Source: an uncultured Flavobacteriaceae bacterium (GTDB lineage Bacteria; Bacteroidota; Bacteroidia; Flavobacteriales; Flavobacteriaceae). From it: a stretch of 64,000 nt of DNA. The stretch spans positions 203,854 through 267,853 of the forward strand of contig CAJJAZ010000004.1 of the NCBI GenBank assembly GCA_905182295.1, given 5' to 3'. The number at the start of each line of letters is the position of its first letter. Within the stretch, counting starts at the first letter, position 1. Of the stretch, positions 29,901-36,661 are shown one piece after another. The position numbers were made by a program, and so were the translations under genes. The notes under the pieces were generated by a model. The model saw only the letters and a list, made by a program, of their open reading frames with translations, made no database searches and was not told the DNA's origin.

Positions 29901-30216
29901 CGAAGAAGCGAGGGGTCTTTTTCAAGAACTCAAAAATATTTACCAAGACCACCTGGGCTATTATGCCGCCATGGATATTACCGATCAGTATAACAGCATT
30001 CAAAATATTATTGAAAACTTAGAAGGTTACCGAAGGATATTAGATGTGTTGTCTATAGGAGACAGCACAGAGATCACTGTAGAAGAAAGGCGTGAATTCG
30101 AAGTGTTTATGGACAAGTTCTCTCATTTCTACGAAGGAGCGGAAGAGGAAAACAACGGCTTTGAATCGGAGTATAATCCCAATGAAATTACACCATTAAA
30201 TAGTCCGAGAGAGTAA
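26917..30216 (+). CDS. DUF2723 multi-pass membrane protein (glycosyltransferase-like)
   Basis: A 1,099-residue inner-membrane protein. The first 330 or so residues hold eight or nine helices with the DUF2723 opening: LYALTVEPTGSFWDAGEYI-like pattern near 24-43 and the QIGHPPGAPL motif near 48-57. The acidic DAGE and HPPGAP motifs resemble the dolichyl-phosphate-mannose protein mannosyltransferase (GT-C) superfamily, so sugar transfer from a lipid donor is a reasonable inference. More helices follow near 550-660. The remaining C-terminal 440 residues look periplasmic, with TPR-like helices near 950-1,070. It stands alone on the plus strand and meets the thioredoxin-like gene tail to tail. Confidence 0.82.
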   Translation: MFSRDFDLWDRRLGWMVFFIALITYALTVEPTGSFWDAGEYIATAAKLQIGHPPGAPLLQMIGAFFAMFALEPTQIARMVNYVSGVSSAFTILFMFWTITNLLRKLVGKTTELSSSQAIAVLGSGIVGSMAFAYSDSFWFNAVETEVYGMASFIMALLLWLGLKWTDNLDTDRGDKWLVLISFIVGLTFGIQFMGFLAIPSIGLLYYFKKYKTTTVKNFLMANIAVVGVLLLVYKFSLTYVLKAFGWSEVFFVNTFGLPFNSGSIIMAAAFIGAFYYALKVTRSKQMVAANTIVLSLMFLILGFSSWLMLPIRANAGVIINENDPSDARSLLAYYNREQYPGVDSPVYGAYYSNAFSTASIEKDDKPKYEKDYTTGKYVIVNYFEEALQGSDPAHEGLLPRMWSEQNAENYMRYFGPLKFRIKRDYLGNKELKATIGQFKNGLEKGEIDVAQYITFLREFRDYIDVIPPTLMDNINYMFSFQFNYMYWRYFMWNFTGKQDDVQGRYDNHGNWLSGISFIDSPRLGSQENLPADLLNNKGRNTYFFLPLLLGVIGILFQFKKDKKQFWTLFVFFMFTGLAIQFYTNPSIFQPRERDYSLVGSFYIFALWIGLGVYGLFNELSSFTKKAWLSPAVVGLCFLAVPVLMGFQNWDDHDRSNRKTAKSTAKAYLNSTQKDSGAILFTIGDNDTFPLWYAQEIEGYRTDVRVINTSLFATDWYIDQMKRKAYESDPIPSQLTHNLYHYGNRDAIYFQEVTDKRWDIKDFLNWVGSDKPQTKFKYLLGTQGADLSQYSESNLDIVYYPTNKIRVPVNKENVLASGLVKAKDSALILDYIDIDLPKSALPKNRLLMLDLLANNDWKRPLYFSGGSFEAGEYLWMKDYLQLDGLAYKLVPIKTKYESVFEMGRIDTDTMTAIVKSWEWGNSGDPEVYIDTQTRVQGLSFRSNLARLTETLIGENKLSEAKEILDIGMKNMPVNGFDYYNFVVPFIEGYYAVGAPEEARGLFQELKNIYQDHLGYYAAMDITDQYNSIQNIIENLEGYRRILDVLSIGDSTEITVEERREFEVFMDKFSHFYEGAEEENNGFESEYNPNEITPLNSPRE

Positions 30217-30250
30217 CAAAGGGGCGTGAAGGAAATGAAATTGATGGTGT

Positions 30251-30547
30251 TTATGCGTATTCTTCTATAATACCCATGAGGGTTACAGCGTCTTGCTCTC
30301 CGCTCTGGCGCCAAACCATTTCACCGTCTTTATAAACCATTAGTGTAGGCAATGTAGTGACCCTTAAGGCGGCTGCTAAATCTTTGTTTTTGTCTGCGTC
30401 TATCTTAATGACTTTTCCTTTGTCTCCAATAGCAGCAGCAACACTTCTAAGCACCTCGTGCATAGACCGTGAGGACTCATCCCAATCTGCATAAAAATCT
30501 ATAAGGACTGGAATATTTAAGTCTATTAATTCGCCAAATTTTGACAT
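30251..30547 (-). CDS. Thioredoxin-fold protein lacking the CxxC active site
   Basis: A 98-residue cytoplasmic protein with the whole thioredoxin fold pattern: VLIDFYADW (14-22), IKIDADKNKDLA (48-58), the cis-proline motif TLPTLMVYKDGE (65-76, Pro67) and a C-terminal helix. The redox site that normally reads WCGPCK is WDESSR (22-27), so neither cysteine exists and the protein has none elsewhere. It cannot be a thiol oxidoreductase; a binding or chaperone role is inferred. The reading frame is intact and has its own promoter (30569-30597), so it is not an obvious pseudogene. Downstream it converges with the DUF2723 gene. Confidence 0.85.
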   Translation of the reverse strand: MSKFGELIDLNIPVLIDFYADWDESSRSMHEVLRSVAAAIGDKGKVIKIDADKNKDLAAALRVTTLPTLMVYKDGEMVWRQSGEQDAVTLMGIIEEYA

Positions 30548-30568
30548 AACATTTTTTTATAGTATAAT

Positions 30569-30597
30569 CAAATGTAATAAAAAAACCTAAAAAACAA
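30569..30597 (-). promoter_or_regulatory. Promoter of the thioredoxin-like gene
   Basis: The minus strand carries TTG (30597-30595), an 18-base spacer and TACATTTG (30576-30569), a full TAnnTTTG match, 21 bases before the ATG. Its -33 element nearly touches the stop codon of the metallophosphoesterase gene. Confidence 0.6.
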
Positions 30598-30598
30598 C

Positions 30599-31819
30599 TT
30601 AAACCGCTTTTTTTAAGGTAATCACTGTGATTTCTGGCCATATACCTACCCTTCCAGGGTAGCCTAAGAATCCAAAGCCCCTATTGACATTAATGTACTG
30701 ACCCAGTGCTTCGTATATTCCTGCCCATTGTTTGTACCTCCATTTTACAGGACTCCATTTAATCCATCCTGGAATTTCAATCCCAAATTGCATCCCATGA
30801 GTATGACCGCTCAGGGTTAAATGAAAATGCTGGGAATGAGGAATGACCTCTGCCTCCCAATGCGAAGGGTCATGTGAGAGCAATATCTTAAAATCGTTTT
30901 CTTTTATTTCAGCAATGGCCTTATTGAGGTCTCCAGCTTTCTTAAACCCTCCTTTTCCCCAATTTTCCACCCCTACAATGGCTATTTTTTCTCCATTCCT
31001 TTCAATGTATTTGTGCTCATTTAAAAGGAGCTTAAAGCCAATTTCTTGCTGAATTTCTTTGAGCCTATTTAAATTAGCCTCCTTAGCATCTGGAGAAGGC
31101 CAAGAAACATAATCTCCGTAATCATGATTTCCCAATACAGAAAATATCCCGTCTTTGGCTTTTAATTTTGAAAAACTAGACATCCATGGTTCCATCTCAC
31201 TGGCTGTATTGTTGACAAGATCTCCTGTAAAAAAAAGTACATCTGATTGCTGTTGGTTGATCAGGTCAATTCCATAAGCTATTTTCTCTGCATTGTCAAA
31301 ACTACCAGAGTGAATGTCTGAAATCTGGCTGATCTTGTAGCCATCAAAAGCCTCGGGTAAATCTTCAAAAATAAGGACGTATTCAAGTACCTTATAGCGG
31401 TATTTTCCCCGGAACATTCCATAAAGTAATGCGCCAAAAGGTAGGGCGGCAATACCCAGGGCTAAGGCACTAATAAAACGCCTTCTAGAAGGAATAACTA
31501 CAGGGCGCTCCCAATGAAACAGCTTCACTATCCCGGCCCATATAAATCTAAAAACGTCTTCAAATAGTAAAAAGAACACTACAGCAATACTAAATAAAAA
31601 CCAGCTACCCACCAATCCCATTGCATAAGACTTATAAGGACTCGCCACCCTAAATTCCGTAGGAGAAAAGGCAAAATGGAAGAGAAAAAATGCGAATACT
31701 AAAATGGCAGAAATAACATAGAAACTCGAGAAAAAAGGGCTTCTAAAGGTGGTTTTAAAGGCGTAATAGCAGTACCAAGCAAAACCCACATAAAAAAACA
31801 CAAAAAACAACCAACGCAT
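30599..31819 (-). CDS. Membrane-anchored metallophosphoesterase
   Basis: A 406-residue protein with four N-terminal helices (within about 1-140) and a calcineurin-like phosphoesterase domain (about 150-395). The metal-binding blocks are all visible: SDIHSGS, FTGDLVNN, LGNHDYGDY, LLSHDPSHW and LSGHTHGMQFG. The substrate is unknown; relatives are YkuE/LpxH-like phosphodiesterases at the membrane. A TATCTTTG box (31831-31838, minus) lies only 11 bases before the ATG, predicting a very short leader. The cutC stop is 24 bases upstream. Confidence 0.88.
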   Translation of the reverse strand: MRWLFFVFFYVGFAWYCYYAFKTTFRSPFFSSFYVISAILVFAFFLFHFAFSPTEFRVASPYKSYAMGLVGSWFLFSIAVVFFLLFEDVFRFIWAGIVKLFHWERPVVIPSRRRFISALALGIAALPFGALLYGMFRGKYRYKVLEYVLIFEDLPEAFDGYKISQISDIHSGSFDNAEKIAYGIDLINQQQSDVLFFTGDLVNNTASEMEPWMSSFSKLKAKDGIFSVLGNHDYGDYVSWPSPDAKEANLNRLKEIQQEIGFKLLLNEHKYIERNGEKIAIVGVENWGKGGFKKAGDLNKAIAEIKENDFKILLSHDPSHWEAEVIPHSQHFHLTLSGHTHGMQFGIEIPGWIKWSPVKWRYKQWAGIYEALGQYINVNRGFGFLGYPGRVGIWPEITVITLKKAV

Positions 31820-31843
31820 ATTTTTTTTTACAAAGATAAGACT

Positions 31844-32575
31844 TTAGTGAGGATTTTCTAATAGGGATAAAACGTCTTTAACCCGATTTTCTTGGGTGGT
31901 AAATCTGTGGGTGTCTGACAGTAGCGCAACAGTATGCATAGACACTTTGGGTGTCTGAACCAACACTTTTTCTGCGGCCACACCAGACAAATGAATGGCT
32001 TTAAAGCCCGCTTCCTTAAAAACAAGGGCATTTTGAGCATTTACCCCACCACCAGGCATAATTTCCACAGCGGTAGACATCTCTTTTAAGGCCTTTAATT
32101 GATCCAAGCCGTCCACGGCTTTTAATGCAGTTCCAGAAGACAATAAACTATGCACTCCCATTTTAGACAATTTCAAGAGGGTTTCCTGTGGATCTAAAAC
32201 CCAATCAAAAGCCCTATGAAAAGTAAATTTCATTCCAGAGGCTGACGCAACCAAAGCAGCGGTTCTCGCAACATCTAAATTTCCGTCTGGCTGTAAAATC
32301 CCTGAGACAACACCTTCAAAACCGAGTTCCTTGCAGTAGGCTATGTCTTCAAGCATGCTATTAAACTCTCCAGAGGTATAAGAAAAATCGCCTCCTCTTG
32401 GACGAATCAAAACCCTAGTGGGTAGCGAAATGATCTTGGTGTACTCTTTTAAGAGGCCCATGGAAGGAGTAAGCCCTCCAAGCGCCAAGCCAGTACAAAA
32501 CTCAATTCTGTGAGCGCCTGCACTTTGAGCGGCTAATGCCGAGTCTAATGAGTTACAACAAACTTCTAAAATCAT
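31844..32575 (-). CDS. cutC: CutC family protein
   Basis: A 243-residue TIM-barrel protein of the CutC family, historically named for copper homeostasis although direct copper transport is doubted. The N-terminal signature is complete: MILEVCCNS, then AGAHRIEFC and LGGLTPSMGLL; RPRGGDF and the IMPGGGV motif follow. The frame extends upstream to 32680, but the ATG at 32575 gives the universal MxLEVC start. A TATATTTG box lies eight bases before this ATG (32584-32591), so the message may have almost no leader. Confidence 0.93.
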   Translation of the reverse strand: MILEVCCNSLDSALAAQSAGAHRIEFCTGLALGGLTPSMGLLKEYTKIISLPTRVLIRPRGGDFSYTSGEFNSMLEDIAYCKELGFEGVVSGILQPDGNLDVARTAALVASASGMKFTFHRAFDWVLDPQETLLKLSKMGVHSLLSSGTALKAVDGLDQLKALKEMSTAVEIMPGGGVNAQNALVFKEAGFKAIHLSGVAAEKVLVQTPKVSMHTVALLSDTHRFTTQENRVKDVLSLLENPH

Positions 32576-32583
32576 AATTGATA

Positions 32584-32591
32584 CAAATATA
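32584..32591 (-). promoter_or_regulatory. Candidate -7 box of cutC (near-leaderless)
   Basis: The minus strand reads TATATTTG, a full match to TAnnTTTG, ending eight bases before the cutC ATG. No TTG is present at the normal upstream spacing, which lowers confidence. Confidence 0.4.
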
Positions 32592-32643
32592 AGCGAAACG
32601 TTTCCATTAAAATCTGTATTTTTAAGTCCACAAAGAAAACGAG

Positions 32644-32769
32644 ATGAGATACCTGTATATTGTATTGGGATGTGCCGCATTTATTGGCCTTATTAAATAT
32701 TGGATTCCCATGGTAGACCGCATTATTCTATGGATAGAACGCTTGTGGTCCAAATTGTTTCGTTCCTAA
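32644..32769 (+). CDS. 41-residue single-pass membrane peptide, unknown
   Basis: A short frame starting ATG at 32644 and ending TAA at 32769. It encodes a basic-aromatic N-terminus (MRYLY), one hydrophobic helix (about 4-24, rich in Ile, Val, Leu, Gly) and a basic tail (ERLWSKLFRS). The stop is 13 bases before the glycosylasparaginase ATG on the same strand, so they are probably in one transcript. I do not recognise a family. Its plausible membrane layout and position in the gap between cutC and the asparaginase gene support it being real; chance cannot be excluded at this size. Confidence 0.45.
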   Translation: MRYLYIVLGCAAFIGLIKYWIPMVDRIILWIERLWSKLFRS

Positions 32770-32782
32770 ACCAATCGACCAA

Positions 32783-33754
32783 ATGAAAAGAAGAAAATTC
32801 CTCCAAGCTGCAGGACTGAGCGCTACAGCACTAGTCACCCAACCCATACTAGGCAAAGAAAGCAAGAGAATGCCTAGGCACAGTGTCGCAATAAAACCGC
32901 TGACCATCTGTACTTGGAACTTTCACCGCGCTACCGCTAAATCCTGGGAAGTACTCTCCAATGGGGGTGCCGCTCTAGACGCTGTAGAACAAGGAGTCAT
33001 GGTAGAAGAGTCCGATTTATCTAATCAGACCGTTGGAAAAGGCGGAAGACCAGACAGGGATGGAGAAGTAACCCTAGACGCTTGCATCATGGATTCCAAT
33101 GGAAACTGCGGATCAGTAGTGTACCTACAAAATATTGCCCATCCCATTCAAGTCGCTAGAAAGGTAATGGAAGAAACGCCTCATGTGATGTTAGCTGGGA
33201 AGGGAGCCGAACAGTTCGCTTATGAAATGGGTTTTAAAAAAGATAATTTACTTACTACCCAATCAAAAGCCGAGTGGGAAACTTGGAAAATTACCTCACA
33301 ATACAAACCCATTATAAATATTGAAAATCACGACACTATAGGCATGCTGGCCATAGACAAAAACGGAGACCTCTCTGGCGCTTGTACAACTTCAGGGATG
33401 GCTTACAAAATGGCTGGTCGCGTTGGTGATTCTCCCATTATTGGTGCCGGACTATTTGTTGACAATGAAATAGGTGCAGCAACCGCGACTGGCGTGGGAG
33501 AAGAAGTCATGAAAACAGTGGGAAGTTTCTTAATTGTAGAACTCATGAGGCAGGGCATGACGCCGCAAGAAGCCTGTGAAGAAGCTGTAAATCGTATTGT
33601 GAAAAAAAATCCTGAATACGCCAATATTCAAGTGGGTTTTATTGCCTTAAGCAAAGCTGGAGAAACGGGAGCTTATTGTATTCAACCAGGATTCTCCTAC
33701 AGTTATTATGACCAATACGGCCAAGAAAACAGACCAGCTAGATCCCATATTTAA
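32783..33754 (+). CDS. Glycosylasparaginase / isoaspartyl peptidase family (Ntn hydrolase)
   Basis: A 323-residue exported hydrolase. It opens with a Tat-like leader (KRRKFLQAAGLSATAL), as seen for the well-studied Elizabethkingia glycosylasparaginase, which splits the N-acetylglucosamine-asparagine bond of glycoproteins. The self-cleavage site is visible as HDT at 183-185; cleavage before Thr185 would free the nucleophile. The substrate region GGRPDRDGEVTLDA (87-100) and the GRVGDSPIIGAG motif also match. N4-(beta-N-acetylglucosaminyl)-L-asparaginase is the best call; plain isoaspartyl peptidase is less likely because of the GGRPDRDG motif. Confidence 0.9.
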   Translation: MKRRKFLQAAGLSATALVTQPILGKESKRMPRHSVAIKPLTICTWNFHRATAKSWEVLSNGGAALDAVEQGVMVEESDLSNQTVGKGGRPDRDGEVTLDACIMDSNGNCGSVVYLQNIAHPIQVARKVMEETPHVMLAGKGAEQFAYEMGFKKDNLLTTQSKAEWETWKITSQYKPIINIENHDTIGMLAIDKNGDLSGACTTSGMAYKMAGRVGDSPIIGAGLFVDNEIGAATATGVGEEVMKTVGSFLIVELMRQGMTPQEACEEAVNRIVKKNPEYANIQVGFIALSKAGETGAYCIQPGFSYSYYDQYGQENRPARSHI

Positions 33755-33826
33755 TGGATCATTGTCTGGATAAAACACACACTAAAATGGGCTTTGAATG
33801 TATAGTCCTTTATAATTTTTTTTAGA

Positions 33827-36652
33827 ATGTCCAAAAAAAGACTTTTCCTCTTAGACGCTTATGCTTTAATATTCAGAGGTTATTACGCGCTGATTAAAAA
33901 TCCAAGAATTAACTCTAAAGGAGAAGACACCTCCGCCATCATGGGATTCGTGAATTCCTTATTTGATGTGATTAAAAGAGAGCAACCAGACCATCTAGCG
34001 GTATGCTTTGACAAAGGTGGCAGTAGTGAACGCACCCAATTATTCCCAGAGTACAAAGCCAATAGATTAGAGACGCCAGACGCCATAAGACTCGCAGTGC
34101 CTTATATTCAAGAAATCTTAAGGGCCATGCAGATCCCGGTAGTTGTTTTAGAAGGTTTAGAAGCAGACGACATTATTGGCACACTGGCCAAACAGGCAGA
34201 AAAAGAAGACTACCAGGTGTTTATGGTCACCCCAGACAAAGACTTTGGCCAATTGGTCTCTGAAAATATTTTTATGTATCGTCCCGCAAGAATGGGAAAT
34301 GGGATTGAAATATGGGGGATTCCAGAGATCCAAAAAAGATTTGGTGTAGAAAGACCTGAACAAGTCATTGACTATTTAGGAATGATGGGAGACGCCAGTG
34401 ATAATATACCTGGACTTCCTGGCGTAGGAGAAAAAACAGCCAAAAAGTTTTTGGCAGATTTTGGGAGTATGGAAAACCTTTTGGCCAATACAGATCAGCT
34501 CAAAGGGAAAATGAAAGAAAAAGTTTCTGAAAACGCTGCACTCGGATTACTATCAAAAAAATTAGCCACCATTAATATTCATTGCGACGTTACTTTTAAT
34601 GCAGCCGCTTATGAGCTCACCACACCAGACAGTGAAAAGGTTCAGGCCATTTTTGAGAAACTGGAATTTAGAAGGCTTACCGAGCAGTTTTTAAGGTTGT
34701 TTTTCGCGCCCAAAGAGACCCCCAATACTCCAGAAGCCAACACTCAGAAAAAAGCGGAAGCAACTACTGCAGGAAGTGGCCAATTTGGGCTTTTTGACAA
34801 CGCTGAAAACAGCACAGATGGTGGACAAATATTCACCTCAAGAAAAACCATAAATGAAGTTTCCCACCACTATCAATTGGTAAGCCCTGGCTTGGGAATG
34901 AAACTATTTACCCAAAAACTATTGCAACAATCTCAGGTGTGTTTTGACGCAGAAACGACCAGCTTAGATCCTTTAGAAGCGACCCTGGTTGGTTTGGCTT
35001 TTAGCTGGGAAGCCCATAAAGGATTCTACATTTCCCTACCGGAAGACCAGGAGGAAACAAGTGAAATCTTATCAGAACTCAAAGCATTTTTCCATCATGA
35101 AGGCATTGAAAAGGTAGGGCAAAACCTAAAATATGACCTTAAAGTACTCCACCGTTATGGCATTGAAGTAAAAGGCCCTTGCTTTGACACTATGTTGGCC
35201 CATTATCTCATCAATCCAGACATGAGACACAACCTAAGTGTTCTCAGTGAAACCTACTTAAACTATACTCCAATTGCTATTGAAGCGTTAATAGGCAAGG
35301 GAAAACAAAAAATCACCATGAGGGAAGTGGATTTAGAGCAACAAGTAGCCTATGCGGTAGAAGATGCAGACCTTTGCTTTCAGTTGGCCCAACAATTCAA
35401 AACAGAATTGGCCGCTGCAGGAAATGAATCCCTTTTTATAGACATGGAAGTCCCCTTGTTAAGGGTATTGGCGGGTATGGAATTAGAAGGTATTAATTTA
35501 GATGTGGCCTTTCTAAACACCTTGTCTGTGACCTTAGACAAGGATATTCTACAATTAGAAAATGACATTTATGAAGCCGCAGGAGAAACCTTTAATATTG
35601 CTTCTCCAAAACAATTGGGCGACATACTTTTTGGAAAGATGCACTTGGCAGAAAAACCAAAAAAAACCAAGACAGGGCAATACTCCACCGCAGAAGATGT
35701 GCTTTCTTATCTGACCAAAGAGCATAAAATAATTGCCGATGTTATAGCATACCGAGGGCTAGCTAAACTAAAAAGCACCTATGTAGACGCACTACCGCTC
35801 CAAGTGTCTGCACAAACAGGAAGGGTACATACCGATTATATGCAAACGGTAGCAGCCACCGGAAGGTTGAGTAGCAACAACCCAAATTTACAGAACATCC
35901 CTATCAGAACAGAAAGGGGAAAACAGATCAGAAAAGCTTTTATTCCAAGAGATCAAGAGCACATACTACTGGCAGCAGATTACTCTCAAATAGAATTGAG
36001 GATTATAGCAGCGCTCAGTCAAGAAGACAATATGATCGCAGCCTTTAAAGAAGGTGCAGACATTCATGCTTCCACTGCAGCAAAGGTATTTAACGTGCCC
36101 CTAGAATCCGTGAGCAGAGAACAGCGAAGCCATGCCAAGACCGTGAATTTCGGTATTATCTACGGAGTATCTGCCTTTGGACTCAGCAACCAAACAGATT
36201 TGAGTAGGGCAGAATCCAAAGCACTCATAGATACTTATTACGAAAGCTATCCAAAACTCAAGGCCTATATGAACAGTCAAGTGAATTTTGCCAGAGAAAA
36301 TGGTTATGTGGAAACGGTACTAGGACGCAGAAGGTATTTAAAAGACATTAACGCCAACAATGCCATTGTAAGAGGCGCAGCAGAGCGAAATGCAGTGAAT
36401 GCACCCATACAAGGAAGTGCTGCAGACATTATTAAATTGGCCATGATCGCAGTTCAAAAGGCACTAGACTCCCAAAAATTAAGAACAAAAATGCTCTTAC
36501 AAGTGCATGATGAATTGGTCTTTGATGTATACAAACCAGAGTTAGAACAAGTCAAAGAACTCGTTAAGTCAGCCATGGAAAACGCATTTACACTCTCAGT
36601 GCCTTTAGACGTAGATTTAGGGGTAGGTGAAAACTGGTTAGAGGCCCATTAA
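33827..36652 (+). CDS. polA: DNA polymerase I
   Basis: The 941-residue repair and Okazaki-fragment polymerase with all three domains. The 5'-3' exonuclease domain (about 1-290) has FLLDAYALIFRGYYA, VCFDKGG and EGLEADDIIGT. The 3'-5' proofreading domain (about 330-510) keeps its DxE motif (FDAETTSLD, near 374), so proofreading should be active, unlike in Taq-type enzymes. The polymerase domain has motif A LAADYSQIELR (near 716) and motif C VHDELVFDV (near 893). It converges with the DUF5916 gene, leaving only nine bases between stops and no terminator hairpin. Confidence 0.97.
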   Translation: MSKKRLFLLDAYALIFRGYYALIKNPRINSKGEDTSAIMGFVNSLFDVIKREQPDHLAVCFDKGGSSERTQLFPEYKANRLETPDAIRLAVPYIQEILRAMQIPVVVLEGLEADDIIGTLAKQAEKEDYQVFMVTPDKDFGQLVSENIFMYRPARMGNGIEIWGIPEIQKRFGVERPEQVIDYLGMMGDASDNIPGLPGVGEKTAKKFLADFGSMENLLANTDQLKGKMKEKVSENAALGLLSKKLATINIHCDVTFNAAAYELTTPDSEKVQAIFEKLEFRRLTEQFLRLFFAPKETPNTPEANTQKKAEATTAGSGQFGLFDNAENSTDGGQIFTSRKTINEVSHHYQLVSPGLGMKLFTQKLLQQSQVCFDAETTSLDPLEATLVGLAFSWEAHKGFYISLPEDQEETSEILSELKAFFHHEGIEKVGQNLKYDLKVLHRYGIEVKGPCFDTMLAHYLINPDMRHNLSVLSETYLNYTPIAIEALIGKGKQKITMREVDLEQQVAYAVEDADLCFQLAQQFKTELAAAGNESLFIDMEVPLLRVLAGMELEGINLDVAFLNTLSVTLDKDILQLENDIYEAAGETFNIASPKQLGDILFGKMHLAEKPKKTKTGQYSTAEDVLSYLTKEHKIIADVIAYRGLAKLKSTYVDALPLQVSAQTGRVHTDYMQTVAATGRLSSNNPNLQNIPIRTERGKQIRKAFIPRDQEHILLAADYSQIELRIIAALSQEDNMIAAFKEGADIHASTAAKVFNVPLESVSREQRSHAKTVNFGIIYGVSAFGLSNQTDLSRAESKALIDTYYESYPKLKAYMNSQVNFARENGYVETVLGRRRYLKDINANNAIVRGAAERNAVNAPIQGSAADIIKLAMIAVQKALDSQKLRTKMLLQVHDELVFDVYKPELEQVKELVKSAMENAFTLSVPLDVDLGVGENWLEAH

Positions 36653-36661
36653 AAACATTCA

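Noticed and set aside
30251-30547. Thioredoxin-like gene as a pseudogene
   Set aside because: The frame is complete, length is normal, other fold motifs are kept and a good promoter precedes it; only the cysteines are gone.
32576-32680. N-terminal extension of CutC
   Set aside because: It would precede the invariant MILEVC start and cross a candidate promoter box.
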